Assembly (NCBI RefSeq): GCF_026151205.1
Contig: NC_087074.1
Span: 10,697,226-10,761,225 of the forward strand
Direction: 5' to 3'
Length of the DNA stretch: 64,000 nt
DNA from: Bolinopsis microptera
Taxonomy: Eukaryota > Ctenophora > Tentaculata > Lobata > Bolinopsidae
This document shows, in pieces, positions 22,716 through 35,900 of the stretch. The stretch's first letter is position 1. Each line of letters opens with the position of its first letter. The position numbers and the translations under genes are program-made. The notes under the pieces are model-generated. The model was not told where the DNA came from. It ran no database searches and saw only the letters and a program-made list of their open reading frames with translations.

Positions 22716-23649
22716 GATACATTACTATAAAATATGTTATAAAGTAATAGTATTACATGACATATTAAGTCTTAACGCAGTAACAAACCATAACGCACTT
22801 TAACGAACCAACTATGCCTTTATAACTATTGGTCGCTCAGGATCACGGAGCACATGGCTGCCCATCATTCAGAATAAATTTAATTCAGTTTTATTATGAT
22901 TGTTTAGTGTTGTTGGTTACCTACTTTGTGTTTATTTCATTTAAAGTTGCAAATTAACATATTGCAACAAACATTTCTCGCTGAAAATTGTGTTAGTATC
23001 CAGGTTTGATCAGTTAAGGTGACGATTGACTCGATCTAGGTCATGAGTAGAACCGAAGGGTTAAAATATATATAATGTTGCTGGTTGCTTGTATTAACTG
23101 TAAAACATCAATTTTGAGGAATAGGGAAGTGTTTGTAGGTTCTTCTTAGTTATATCGATTTCTCGTGACATTTTAGGTTAGGAACAGACATCAAAATTAG
23201 TTAAGGCAAGAAATGGCACTTTTATAGGTTCAAATATTTGATAATAGCTGCTGGAGACAAACAAGAAGGAAAAAACCGGATCAAAATCTGACCTTGCGTT
23301 CCTGAGATATCGCGATATCACTTTTTATGAAAATTATGGACTTAGAATTTAGAGTTTACATTTGCTGACCGAAATAACAAAAAATCTTGCAGTTTAATAA
23401 AATATTAACCTCAATGTTATTAACCTCAATGTTATATAGTTATTTTTCTGAAAACCAGTTAACCTCATTTATAAAAAAAAGTTAAGCAGCTACAAATATG
23501 TGAATGGCAGCAATGTTGTAGTCATCAACAAATCAATCCATTTAGTGAATAATATTTTTGTCGAATTTGTTGACCCCTTACCTTAATAACAAGGTTGACT
23601 TCTCGGTTATTTTCAAGCTTTGTTCAGAAAATAAATCTAAACTTCCAAA

Positions 23650-23741
23650 GGGGTACAAGGAGGGCCAGGGTACTGGGTAGCAGGAGTTACAAGTGTTACA
23701 AGGAGGGCCAGGGTACTGGGTAGCAGGAGTTACAAGCGTTA
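23650..23741 (+). repeat. ~42-bp tandem repeat, two copies
   Basis: The units contain TACAAGGAGGGCCAGGGTAC and TGGGTAGCAGGAGTTACAAG. The repeat lies a few hundred bases upstream of the first recognised exon of the transporter gene. Confidence 0.85.
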
Positions 23742-23948
23742 CAAGTGTTCGAAAATACAAAATGTGCATCACCTCTGTCTTGTGCAGAACAGAACTTACC
23801 CTTAAAAGTAAACAAATGTGCCTCATCTCCCCACGAGAATCCGCATCTATAAATAATTGTATTAGTTTATATTATTATCTCTCAATAATTTTCCATGACA
23901 ATATTCTACAACTACTTAAACAAGACACAATTCTCCCTTAGGGCTATC

Positions 23949-26900
23949 ATGATTTACTCTCCTCGCTACCTGGTTGAACCAGTGATGCTATTCTTCATGT
24001 ACACTTACATCATGCAGCTCATATTCTATTCCGGTATCTTCCAAGCTGACGTTTGGTATGAACAAACCAAAAACCAGTCCCTTGTCAGGTTTAACACTGT
24101 TTTTTGCATTGTAAAGTTTTCACTTTTCATCGCTAATATTCTTTACTTTACTTTACTTTTATTTTCGTTCTGTATATTGTGTATATTGTATGTATTGTGC
24201 TGCTAATTACCACTGCTAATTACCACTGCCCATTCAGACACTGTCTTTACCACAAATCAGAAGATATCTGTCAGAACCTATCAGAGAATGGCACGCAAGA
24301 GTTCAGTACCTTCAACATGTACATTAGCATAGAGTCCAGCCTGGTGGGGATAGTAGTGAACCTACTAGTGGGGTACATTGCAGACAGGGTTGCCAGGACT
24401 ACTATCCTCAGAGTCACCGTCTTCACCTCTATATTCAGCTCTGCAGGTAAGGGGATATTATGTTTTTAGTAGTTATACAATTATGTATTGTGTACTATTA
24501 TTTATTTACTCTGATAATGTAACACAATATTAACCTTAATATTCAGCTCTGCGGGTAAGGGGATATGTTTTAAATAAGTGTGTATTTAGTGTGTACTTAT
24601 ACTCTAATAATGCAACAATGTTTACCTCTGCATCTGTATTCAGCTTAATATTCAGGGGCCGTGGAGACTACTGACAGTTATCTAGTTTATGGAACGGTAT
24701 TTAGTTTATAGAATGGTATCTAGTTTATGGAATGGTATCTAGTTTATAGAACGGTATCTAGTTTATAGAATGGTATCTAGTTTATGGAATGGTATCTAGT
24801 TTATGGAATGGTATCTAGATTATAGAATGGTATCTAGATTATAGAATGGTAATTAGTTTATAGAATGGTATCTAGATTATAGAATGGTATCTTGTTTATA
24901 GAATGGTATCTAGTTTATAGAATGGTATCTAGTTTATAGAATGGTATCTAGTTTATGAAATGGTATCTAGATTATAGAATGGTAATTAGTTTATAGAATG
25001 GTATCTAAATTATAGAATGGTATCTTGTTTATGGAATGGTATCTAGTTTATAGAATGGTATCTAGTTTATAGAATGGTATCTAGTTTATAGAATGGTATC
25101 TAGTTTATAGAATGGTATCTAGTTTATAGAATGGTATCTTGTTTATAGAATGGTATCTAGTTTATAGAATGGTATCTTGTTTATAGAATGGTATCTAGTT
25201 TATCTAGTTTATAGAATGGTATCTAGGTTATAGAATGGTATCTAGATTATAGAATGGTAATTAGTTTATAGAATGGTATCTAGATTATAGAATGGTATCT
25301 AGTTTATAGAATGGTATCTAGTTTATAGAATGGTATCTAGTTTATAGAATGGTATCTAGTTTATGAAATGGTATCTAGATTATAGAATGGTAATTAGTTT
25401 ATAGAATGATATCTAAATTATAGAATGGTATCTTGTTTATGGAATGGTATCTAGTTTATAGAATGGTATCTAGTTTATAGAATGGTATCTAGTTTATAGA
25501 ATGGTATCTAGTTTATAGAATGGTATCTTGTTTATAGAATGGTATCTTGTTTATAGAATGGTATCTAGTTTATAGAATGGTATCTTGTTTATAGAATGGT
25601 ATCTAGTTTATAGAATGGTATCTTGTTTATAGAATGGTATCTAGTTTATAGAATGGTATCTTGTTTATAGAATGGTAATTAGTTTATAGAATGGTAATTA
25701 GTTTATAGAATGGTATCTAGTTTATAGAATGGTATCTTGTTTATGGAATGGTATCTAGTTTATAGAATGGTATCTTGTTTATGGAATGGTATCTAGTTTA
25801 TAGAATGGTATCTTGTTTATGGAATGGTATCTAGTTTATAGAATGGTATCTAGTTTATAGAATGGTATCTAGTTTATAGAATGGTATCTAGTTTATAGAA
25901 TGGTATCTAGTTTATAGAATGGTATCTAGTTTATAGAATGGTATCTTGTTTATAGAATGGTATCTAGTTTATAGAATGGTATCTTGTTTATAGAATGGTA
26001 TCTAGTTTATAGAATGGTATCTTGTTTATAGAATGGTATCTAGTTTATAGAATGGTATCTAGTTTATAGAATGGTATCTAGTTTATAGAATGGTATCTAG
26101 TTTATAGAATGGTATCTAGTTTATAGAATGGTATCTAGTTTATGGAATGGTATCTTGTTTATAGAATGGTATCTAGTTTATCTAGTTTATGGAATGGTAT
26201 CTTGTTTATAGAATGGTATCTAGTTTATCTAGTTTATGGAATGGTATCTTGTTTATAGAATGGTATCTAGTTTATCTAGTTTATGGAATGGTATCTTGTT
26301 TATAGAATGGTATCTAGTTTATCTAGTTTATGGAATGCAGATGCCTGGTGCACTCTTTAAACCCTCCTTGATTTGGTGTGATATTGTAGATGTAATAATA
26401 ATACATTGTACATCCTTTAAGTCACACTGTACACCAATAGTAATTGTACTAAACACGGGTGGGTCTGTGTTGTTTAAAGTACACCGGAAGAGTGTTTTTG
26501 TGTACATTTGAGGAAGTAAATTAGTCGTAGTCATTATATGTTTGATCTAACTGAAAACCGAGTGGTATTTAAAAAGTTAGGGACGACAATAATGACATAG
26601 AGTTGATAATAATATATAATGGCTATTTAGTTGTGACCAAATATATTGGCGACAGTGTATTTCCGGACCTGATGTCCCTTAAATTAAATAATTACTAGTT
26701 TTATGTGTAAACAAGTACAAGTACAAAAAGTATGTACTTATAATACGTTTAATATATTGTACTAATAGGATTACACAATATTGACTACAGTTTCATTACA
26801 GTTCTGCTGGTGAACTCCTTGGTAATGCAGATGCCGAAATATATTTACTACATAGCAGTCTTCATAGCTTACTTTGGTGGAGGATTTGGGGCTTTTATGG

Positions 26901-29900
26901 GGTAAGAGACGAGAGTAATCTTCTTATTAATGTTTAGATAAATGTTTATAATCATATTTAATTAGACTAACTTTTAAATTCAGTTCTGTAATTTAAACAA
27001 ATTAGTTTGATCAATGACAACTCTTAGTAGTGTCCATCTGCAACCTCATGACAAGTTACAAAAGGTACTTAATTACACACACACAGCACTGTACATAACA
27101 CCACTGTAATGGTACAGTACGCGTCTTTTAGTTACCACAAAGCGTGTGTGTGTGTGTGTGTGTACGTGTTAGTTTTCTCTTACAATAATTCAAATTCCTT
27201 ACCTTGAACATGATATCAGTTTTATCTTACAGTTCCTGATATCTGTAGAAATAGTAATAATATAATCCTGTTTGCAAGGCTTCACATCACACGGTCACAA
27301 AGAAACGGTTGCAATTTGAGAAGATAATAATCATAAAATTTGTTCCAAGTTAGGGTTAAAAAGACTGTGGAGATTTTCTAGTGATAATTTGGCCATCACC
27401 ACAGCATCTGTAGATACAGTTCGGTGGGAATTTTTTTCCCTGCTCTTGCCGAAGGCAAAAAGATCGTAGGGAATAAGTAATCGGGTTTGGATATATGAGG
27501 TGGCCCGACGGTCCTACGTTGACGACAAAAGTCTGCTCCTTCGCAATATAGACCACTCCCCTATAATTATGAGTATAGGAAGCGTCTGTTATGCTGCGCG
27601 CAACGCTCGGCATGTGTTAGTTAATTGCAGTATCCAACGCGAATTTCAATTGTCAAACGATGCCGTTCAAATTAAATTAGCCCAAAGTTTGTGCGCGGCG
27701 TACTAAATATTCGATTATCCTGCACGCGCGCAATGACAAATTACGATGAAAATATTGCAACTTTTTAACAACAAAATAATCCAATATCTAATTTTTATTA
27801 ATCGATAAAATTATCTTTTCGTTTAGTTGCAAATGTTAACGGTTTAAGCAGGGAAAATTAATCGTGCGTGGTGTAACCGCGGCGAAATTCTTGTTTTATA
27901 TAGTTCATTCTTATAAAGTTCATTCTTATGAAGTTATAGTTCATTCTTATGAAGCAACTCAAGTATAACTCACTTATTTATCCGTAGTTGATGAATTTAA
28001 ATATGTCGCATCTTGCAAGCATATTAAGATATTACAATCTGTAATGAGAATTCAAGCGTACAGTAATCAAGTTTTAAATTCACAATACTTGATACTGCAA
28101 AAAGTTTAACTGTCCAATAATTCATTATAGTCTGATGTCACTTTATCAAGATCCTTTATATCAGTGTTACAGAGCAGGCATGCTTGACGCTCACTTATAC
28201 TGCTTAGATTTGAGAATCGTTCATTGGACATTAAAGATAGTGAAAAACCAGTTTTGGCAGATAGTAACTTTATCACAACTATTCCAAAAATGTCAAAATC
28301 CACCATAATTTTTTCACCTTCTTAGTTACACGGTCACTAAGGATTAGTGGTTACCTTGGTTACCCTGGTTACCTTGGTTACCTCATGATATAAAAGAGTA
28401 AAAGTTACCTCTCACACCATTCTCATGATTTCTATTTTCAGGATAGAAATATTATCTCTCACACCATTCTCATGATTTCTATTTTCAGGACAGCAATGTT
28501 ACCTCTCACACCATTCTCATGATTTCTATTTTCAGGACAGCAATGTTACCTCTCACACCATTCTCATGATTTCTATTTTCAGGACAGCAATGTTACCTCT
28601 CACACCATTCTCATGATTTCTATTTTCAGGACAGCAATGTTACCTCTCAGACCATTCTCATGATTTCTATTTTCAGGACAGCAATGTTAGCTCTCACACC
28701 ATTCTCATGATTTCTATTTTCAGGACAGCAATGTTACCTCTCACACCATTCTCATGATTTCTATTTTTAGGATGTAGCAATGTTACCTCTCACACCATTC
28801 TCATGATTTCTATTTTCAGGACAGCAATGTTACCTCTCACACCATTCTCATGATTTCTATTTTCAGGACAGCAATGTTACCTCTCACACCATTCTCATGA
28901 TTTATATTTTCAGGACAGCAATGTTACCTCTCACACCATTCTCATGATTTCTATTTTCAGGACAGCAATGTTATCTCTCACACCATTCTCACGATTTCTA
29001 TTTTCAGGACAGAAATATTACCTCTCACACCATTCTCATGATTTATATTTTCAGGACAGCAATGTTACCTCTCACACCATTCTCATGATTTCTATTTTCA
29101 GGACAGCAATGTTACCTCTCACACCATTCTCATGTTTTCTATTTTCAGGACAGAAATATTACCTCTCACACCATTCTCATGATTTCTATTTTCAGGACAG
29201 CAATGTTACCTCTCACACCATTCTCATGATTTCTATTTTCAGGACAGCAATGTTACCACTCACACCATTCTCATGATTTCTATTTTCAGGACAGCAATGT
29301 TACCTCTCACACCATTCTCATGATTTCTATTTTCAGGACAGCAATGTTACCTCTCACACCATTCTCATGATTTCTATTTTCAGGACAGCAATGTTACCTC
29401 TCACACCATTCTCATGTTTTCTATTTTCAGGACAGAAATATTACCTCTCACACCATTCTCATGATTTCTATTTTCAGGACAGCAATGTTACCTCTCACAC
29501 CATTCTCATGATTTATATTTTCAGGACAGCAATGTTACCTCTCACACCATTCTCATGATTTCTATTTTCAGGACAGCAATGTTACCTCTCACACCATTCT
29601 CATGTTTTCTATTTTCAGGACAGAAATATTACCTCTCACACCATTCTCATGATTTCTATTTTCAGGACAGCAATGTTACCTCTCACACCATTCTCATGAT
29701 TTCTATTTTCAGGACAGCAATGTTACCACTCACACCATTCTCATGATTTCTATTTTCAGGACAGCAATGTTACCTCTCACACCATTTTCATGATTTCTAT
29801 TTTCAGGACAGCAATGTTACCTCTCAGACCATTCTCATGATTTCTATTTTCAGGACAGCAATGTTACCTCTCACACCATTCTCATGATTTCTATTTTCAG

Positions 29901-32900
29901 GATGTAGCAATGTTACCTCTCACACCATTCTCATGATTTCTATTTTCAGGACAGCAATGTTACCTCTCACACCATTCTCATGATTTCTATTTTCAGGACA
30001 GCAATGTTACCTCTCACACCATTCTCATGATTTCTATTTTCAGGACAGCAATGTTACCTCTCACACCATTTTCATGATTTCTATTTTCAGGACAGCAATG
30101 TTATCTCTCACACCATTCTCACGATTTCTATTTTCAGGACAGAAATATTACCTCTCACACCATTCTCATGATTTCTATTTTCAGGACAGCAATGTTACCT
30201 CTCACACCATTCTCATGATTAATATTTTCAGGTCAGCAATGTTACCTCTCACAGCATTCTCATGATTTATATTTTCAGGACAGCAATGTTACCTCTCACA
30301 CCATTCTCATGTTTTCTATTTTCAGGACAGCAATGTTACCTCTCACACCATTCTCATGATTTCTATTTTCAGGACAGCAATGTCACCTCTCACACCATTC
30401 TCATGTTTTCTATTTTCAGGACAGCAATGGCGTACATCTCGGATATTGCGGATAAGAACAGCAGGACATCTCGGATTGCAATAGCAGATGGCATGTTGCA
30501 ACTTGGGGCCATGTTTGGTGAGTTGAGCCACTAAACTCATTGCCTTGATAAGACGTTAGTTCCTTATATCGGGAATGTAAGGACATGTCATATCTAGCAA
30601 ACTATTTATAAGTACTAAGTAGGTCAATTAAAAACATCGGAGATACTACGTTATGTAAAGGGCATGTACATTGAGAGATTAAATTTGTTAGATACCTATA
30701 GTACAAGGTCAATCTCATACTGATTGTGAGAATGCACTTTAAAAATTAATGCGGCATTGTTAACTGTGAGGAATAGTTGCTTTATGACAGTAAATTACTT
30801 TATCTCAATCTGATATGAGTGGAAGTTACCAATGAAACACCATACATGCCATGTTATTATATATAATAAAGCTGTACTTTATCAGTAATAAGTATTGAAA
30901 GATAACCTCTTATTGTAGGTACGTTTGTAAGCGGTCTGTTGATGTCCCATGCTACCTGGTACAGCACACCACTACTTTGCGTTTCTGTTAACGTGAGCTT
31001 TATTCATTATTTCCTCTTTTATTTTAGATCCCTGCCGAACCTACCTAAAGTAACCTAAAGTAACCTAAAGTAACCTAAAGTATCCTAAAGTAACCTAAAG
31101 TAAGTAAGTAATTATTATGTATAATTGATGTAGAGGCTTAGATATTTGGTTTTCATAAATTATTGATGTAAAGACGTCAGACAAGTCGTTAAAATTGGTA
31201 CGTGGTTTTTGATAATTCCAATTAGTTCCCCCTGTTCGTCAACTTTTAAATCGAGAAGGAGCTAGGAAATTACTTAGAAATTGGATCAGGTGATTGAGTA
31301 ATTTGATAGGGAACATGGTGGAGAGTGTATAATCTTACTGCCTACTGGTGTTAGGGTAATTCATAAACTAGCTCTATCATGTTTACTCGACTAACCTCTT
31401 AAACATTTAAAACATTTTGATTTATCATAGCACCGAACATCTGGTCACTTGTGAACAATCAAGGACGCTAAACTTTGCAGTCCCGAGTTTCATTTTACAC
31501 GCGACATTTGTTACGGAACACGCGAAGTATTGTTATCTTTTTAATGTTCAAACCAAGCAACAGGGCTTACTTAGCACGCACGCGTTTTTAGCGCGCATTG
31601 CTGATTTATTTCTGGTCTGGCCATACGTTTACGTACCTTTTTGGGTGACACTCTATATTTTCGTCCCTTACATCATTCACTGCTTACATCAATTTTATCT
31701 TTCCACTTTGTGCTTATGCTCCCACAATTCACACCTCCATCACTGGCCACCTCGGTTCTCACACCATGTATATATATTTCTCCTAAGGTTAAAGGTACCG
31801 TTGTCTGACGGTCGCGCTAAATCACTCTACAGTCGATTTTTTATTTTCATCTCTTTTAGTTTCGCATTGGATAAAGCACATGTTATATCCGCGCGTTACG
31901 TGTGATCATATTTAATCCTGATTTCCCAATTACGTTTCTACTACATGCAGCTTTATACTTTGGATTTCAAACTTCGAGTTTTCGTCAACAGTCAATAATT
32001 ATCCATGATTCATCTGCATCAGTGCCACTTGTGTTATACCTTATAGAATTAGAATTAGAATTAGAATTAGAAATTAGAATTAGAAATTAGAATTAGAAAT
32101 TAGAATTAGAAATTAGAATTAGAAATTAGAATTAGAAATTAGAATTAGAAATTAGAAAGATCATTACAAAATTACATGTGCTGAGATTTTAATATAAAGC
32201 AAAACTAAGTATCATTAAACTAGTTTAGGTTAAGCCTGATGGTTTGAGTCCTATTTAAACATATTTTTGATATCGTGTCCATTAGTCAATGATCAATCAG
32301 ATGTTATATGTTATAACATTACGAACTTATTATATCCAGTATCCACGTTTGCGCTAATTGTGTGATCCTAGAGTTGCAAATTTTACATTCGTTTTAATGG
32401 TGTTTCTTTTATATACGAAGAGCATCTATTGTTGTTCCTTAAGCCGGCTGAACCAGCTATTGTAAACGTTTACGGTCTAAAATGCTGCTCACTTTAGAAT
32501 CACTAAGCTTCTTATTTGAATCCTTAATTTCTGACATCATAATTCCTAAATCTAGGCTGCAAAAATGATAGGTTATCGGATTGTGACCTGAGCAGTGAGC
32601 AGCCGAAACTGACATTATTGTTATATTTATAATATAATTATATTGTGTAGTTTATAGAGTATAAATTTATTGTATAACTTGATTTTATTTCTATAGAAGT
32701 GTTTCGACCAGTTAATTTAGTAAACTAACATAATACAGTACGTCTGCAGTTCCGACTGTAATTCGAAATATTCTGTAGGAATCCATATATTTGTTGGTCA
32801 ATATATTAATATGATGTTTGGTTCATTTGAACTTTGCCTTCTAGAATCTTATAGTGTGAATATTATATTATAGATATTTACAGCGAATATTTTAATTATC

Positions 32901-35900
32901 AGGTTCAGCAGCATTATGTAAAATATGGGAAAAGTTGATCAATAACCGCCGAATATTAGGTACGCGTACTTATACATGTGTTCAGCTGTGATTCAATAAT
33001 ATAATTAAACAACAAGTTAACTTAAGAGTTGCAATTTGATTGATGTCAGATATACAATATCATGCGATAGATTATTACAAAACTTCGAAGGCTTTTAACT
33101 TGAATAATAATATCATTTTTAAAGCAAGGTTTTTAATTGAAGGCAAGCATATCGGTTTTTACTGATGTAAGAGGATTTTCGTTCTTAGTTTCTATGATAT
33201 TGTACTGTACATATTTTTACCTCCTTCACCCTCCTAGCTGCATCAAGACTGATTCTTCATCCACACGCCCTCAATTATTGTCACCACCTGGCACTTTATC
33301 ATATATATAAATCACGTCTTCGCCCCATCATCCCCAATTAAAGACGATTACATATGCATATTGTATAATTCTGCTAAATAAAACATGTCGTATTACTTAT
33401 ACAATGTGTAAACCAACTCCCGGTCCTAGGTTATCAATTTATCTCAAATTTTGCTACTTTTCAAAAGTTCAAAGAATCTTTTAATAAGCTTGAACCTCCC
33501 ATAATATCTCTGGACAGTATAATGTATGTGTCCGCTGAACGAATTTCTCTCTCAATTCTCTCTCAAATTTTATATGTGGTCACTGTTCACTCTTTATTAA
33601 CAAAAAGTTTCTACTATCAGCTAATTTAATTTAATTACTATTTGTTTTAGTTGACTATGAAAACCTTCCCCATGGGGAAGGTTTTCATAGACAACAGTTT
33701 GGCTATGGAATAATTGAAATCACCAAATAAAATTAGCCCACGTTAAGATTCACCGTAAATAAGTACAAAAAATGCACATTCCTACACAGTGCACACTATA
33801 ACTGTTGCCAGATAAAACATTCAATGACTTGCTTTAATTACAATCTATGTTGTATAATATAGATGGCTAATGACTACATGTTTCCATGGTAAAATGATCA
33901 TGTTTCCATGGTAACATCCACTCTATATTTACGAAAAATTCCTATTATCAGCTAATTTATTTATAGTTTAAACTTTAATAGTTGGTGACTAAGTTGGATC
34001 CTCCACTCTGTGTTTCAAAACATATTAGCTGTCGACGTTTCGGCAACACGCCTTTGTCGTAGACAGGACGTTACAATAACTTACATAGCTCAATAAAGGT
34101 AATAGATTTGTTTGAACTAATAACAAAAACTATCAAACTATATGATCGACCCACTCATAAGAGCTAAGAAAGATGACCAATATCAGCTAATGTAATGTAA
34201 TCACAACTTGCTTTAATTACAATTCATACATGATGTGCAATGTATAATATAGATAGCTTATGACCACATATGTTTCCATGTATAATCAGTAGTCAATGAC
34301 TAGACAGGGTTATTGAAAATTACATAATAGAATAAAATGGCGTCTGGACTTGGGACCAGCTCATACATAGTACATTTCATTAATGCCCTCTGAAAACCAT
34401 TCTGCTAGCTAAAAAATGATATTGTTAGGTAAAACGTACTGAAAATTAAAATTAAGATTAAAAATTTAAAACAAAAAGAATGACACGTCATGCTCAGAGT
34501 CGGATTTGTGGTTAAGTTTTGTAGTTGGAAAGTGTTTTTAATGTAGAGTGGGATCAGCTCTGAGGATTTATAATTCGCATCATTTAGTCGTTTCAGAACC
34601 TAGAAATAGTGCTCAAAGCTGGTTTTGTGGTTAAGTTTTGTAGTTGGAAAGTGTTTTTAATGACGTGTTTTATAACTCCCGGCATGACTCCCTTAAGAAC
34701 ACTTTCCGCTGTTAATACAAAATAGCATTTACGATAGTTGTTATACCAATCTGCCTTAATAAATTCGTTCATGAATTCATACACTGTAGACTGTATAAGT
34801 GCAGTACATTTGATTAGCAATTTACTGAGCATGCGACTTAATTGTGCCATGATGTTGATAGTTGCCAAATTTCGGGAGTTGGACTTTCCGTACCAAACTG
34901 TACCATGGTACAATATTTGACGAAAGTCGATTATCTCGAGATCTAACTGATAGAATTTTTTAAAACTTTCCAGATATTTCCAGAGCTATAAGACGAATAA
35001 TATATATAATCGTGCAAGTTTGGGCGAATTTCTATGTGCCAAACTAGATATATGACTTCAAACACGACAAAACTGTACCATAATATGGATTGGTCGAAAA
35101 TCGAGTGTTTTAGTGAAAAACTTAGAATATATTTTCGATTTTCTCAAGATCTGACCAATAGATTTTCTTTAAACTTTTTGAACAGTTACATGGTTATATG
35201 GTGGATAATGTGTACGAGTTTGGGAGAAATTCTATGTGCCAAACTTGAGATATGACTTCAAACACAAGAAAATATCTCCAAATTGGCGGTTTCGGCGGGA
35301 CACAGGAATATACCTTACAAGACATTTTTGTGGCGGACCAATTTGCGACGACCGAAATTTTGGCGGTCCGAAAATATGGCGAAATTGAACAAAAACCGTC
35401 ACATATCGGACGTCACAGAAAATAAGGGTATTTTTCATCATTTTGTTTTCTGACACAAAGGAAATTCAAAATTTTCTAAAAATCGGTAAAATCATGTTGA
35501 AACAAAATGAAACTTATAAATCGATTTCTTCATCTTCCTCTAAGGGGTCCGGCTCGAATCTTTCAGTTTCACTTATTGAGTTTGGTATTAAATTGTTTAT
35601 CTTGACTTAGTCTATAAGACGTTTATGTTAGCACATAAATGTAATTTATTGTAAATTTAAAACGTATAACTTGACATTAAATTCATCATGGAATATTGTG
35701 TTTATTTGTCCCACCATCATATCACTAACTTTTCAAGAACAAAATGAATCGATGAAGCCACAATTATTGGAATAAGCTAAAAATAATGCGACGGATTCTA
35801 TTACGACGACCGAAATTTTGGCGGTCCGAAAATATGGCGAAATTTCGGGAAAACCGTCGCATTTCGTACGTTATAAAAATGTCTTGTAAGGTATTTCAAG

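Noticed and set aside
28405-30419. CRISPR-like repeat array
   Set aside because: Units are head-to-tail without unique spacers, in an animal gene intron; it is a minisatellite.
28944-30534. Series of repetitive open frames (FLFSGQKYYLSHHSHD-type)
   Set aside because: They are read-through of the 47-bp minisatellite; only the last part (30420-30517) is a real exon, in a defined frame.
31417-31905. 162-codon protein-coding gene
   Set aside because: Composition is erratic, no domain is seen, part of it belongs to a dispersed repeat, and it lies in an intron.
34593-34913. 106-codon minus-strand gene
   Set aside because: It overlaps a duplicated 40-bp non-coding segment and shows no recognisable domain or splice context.
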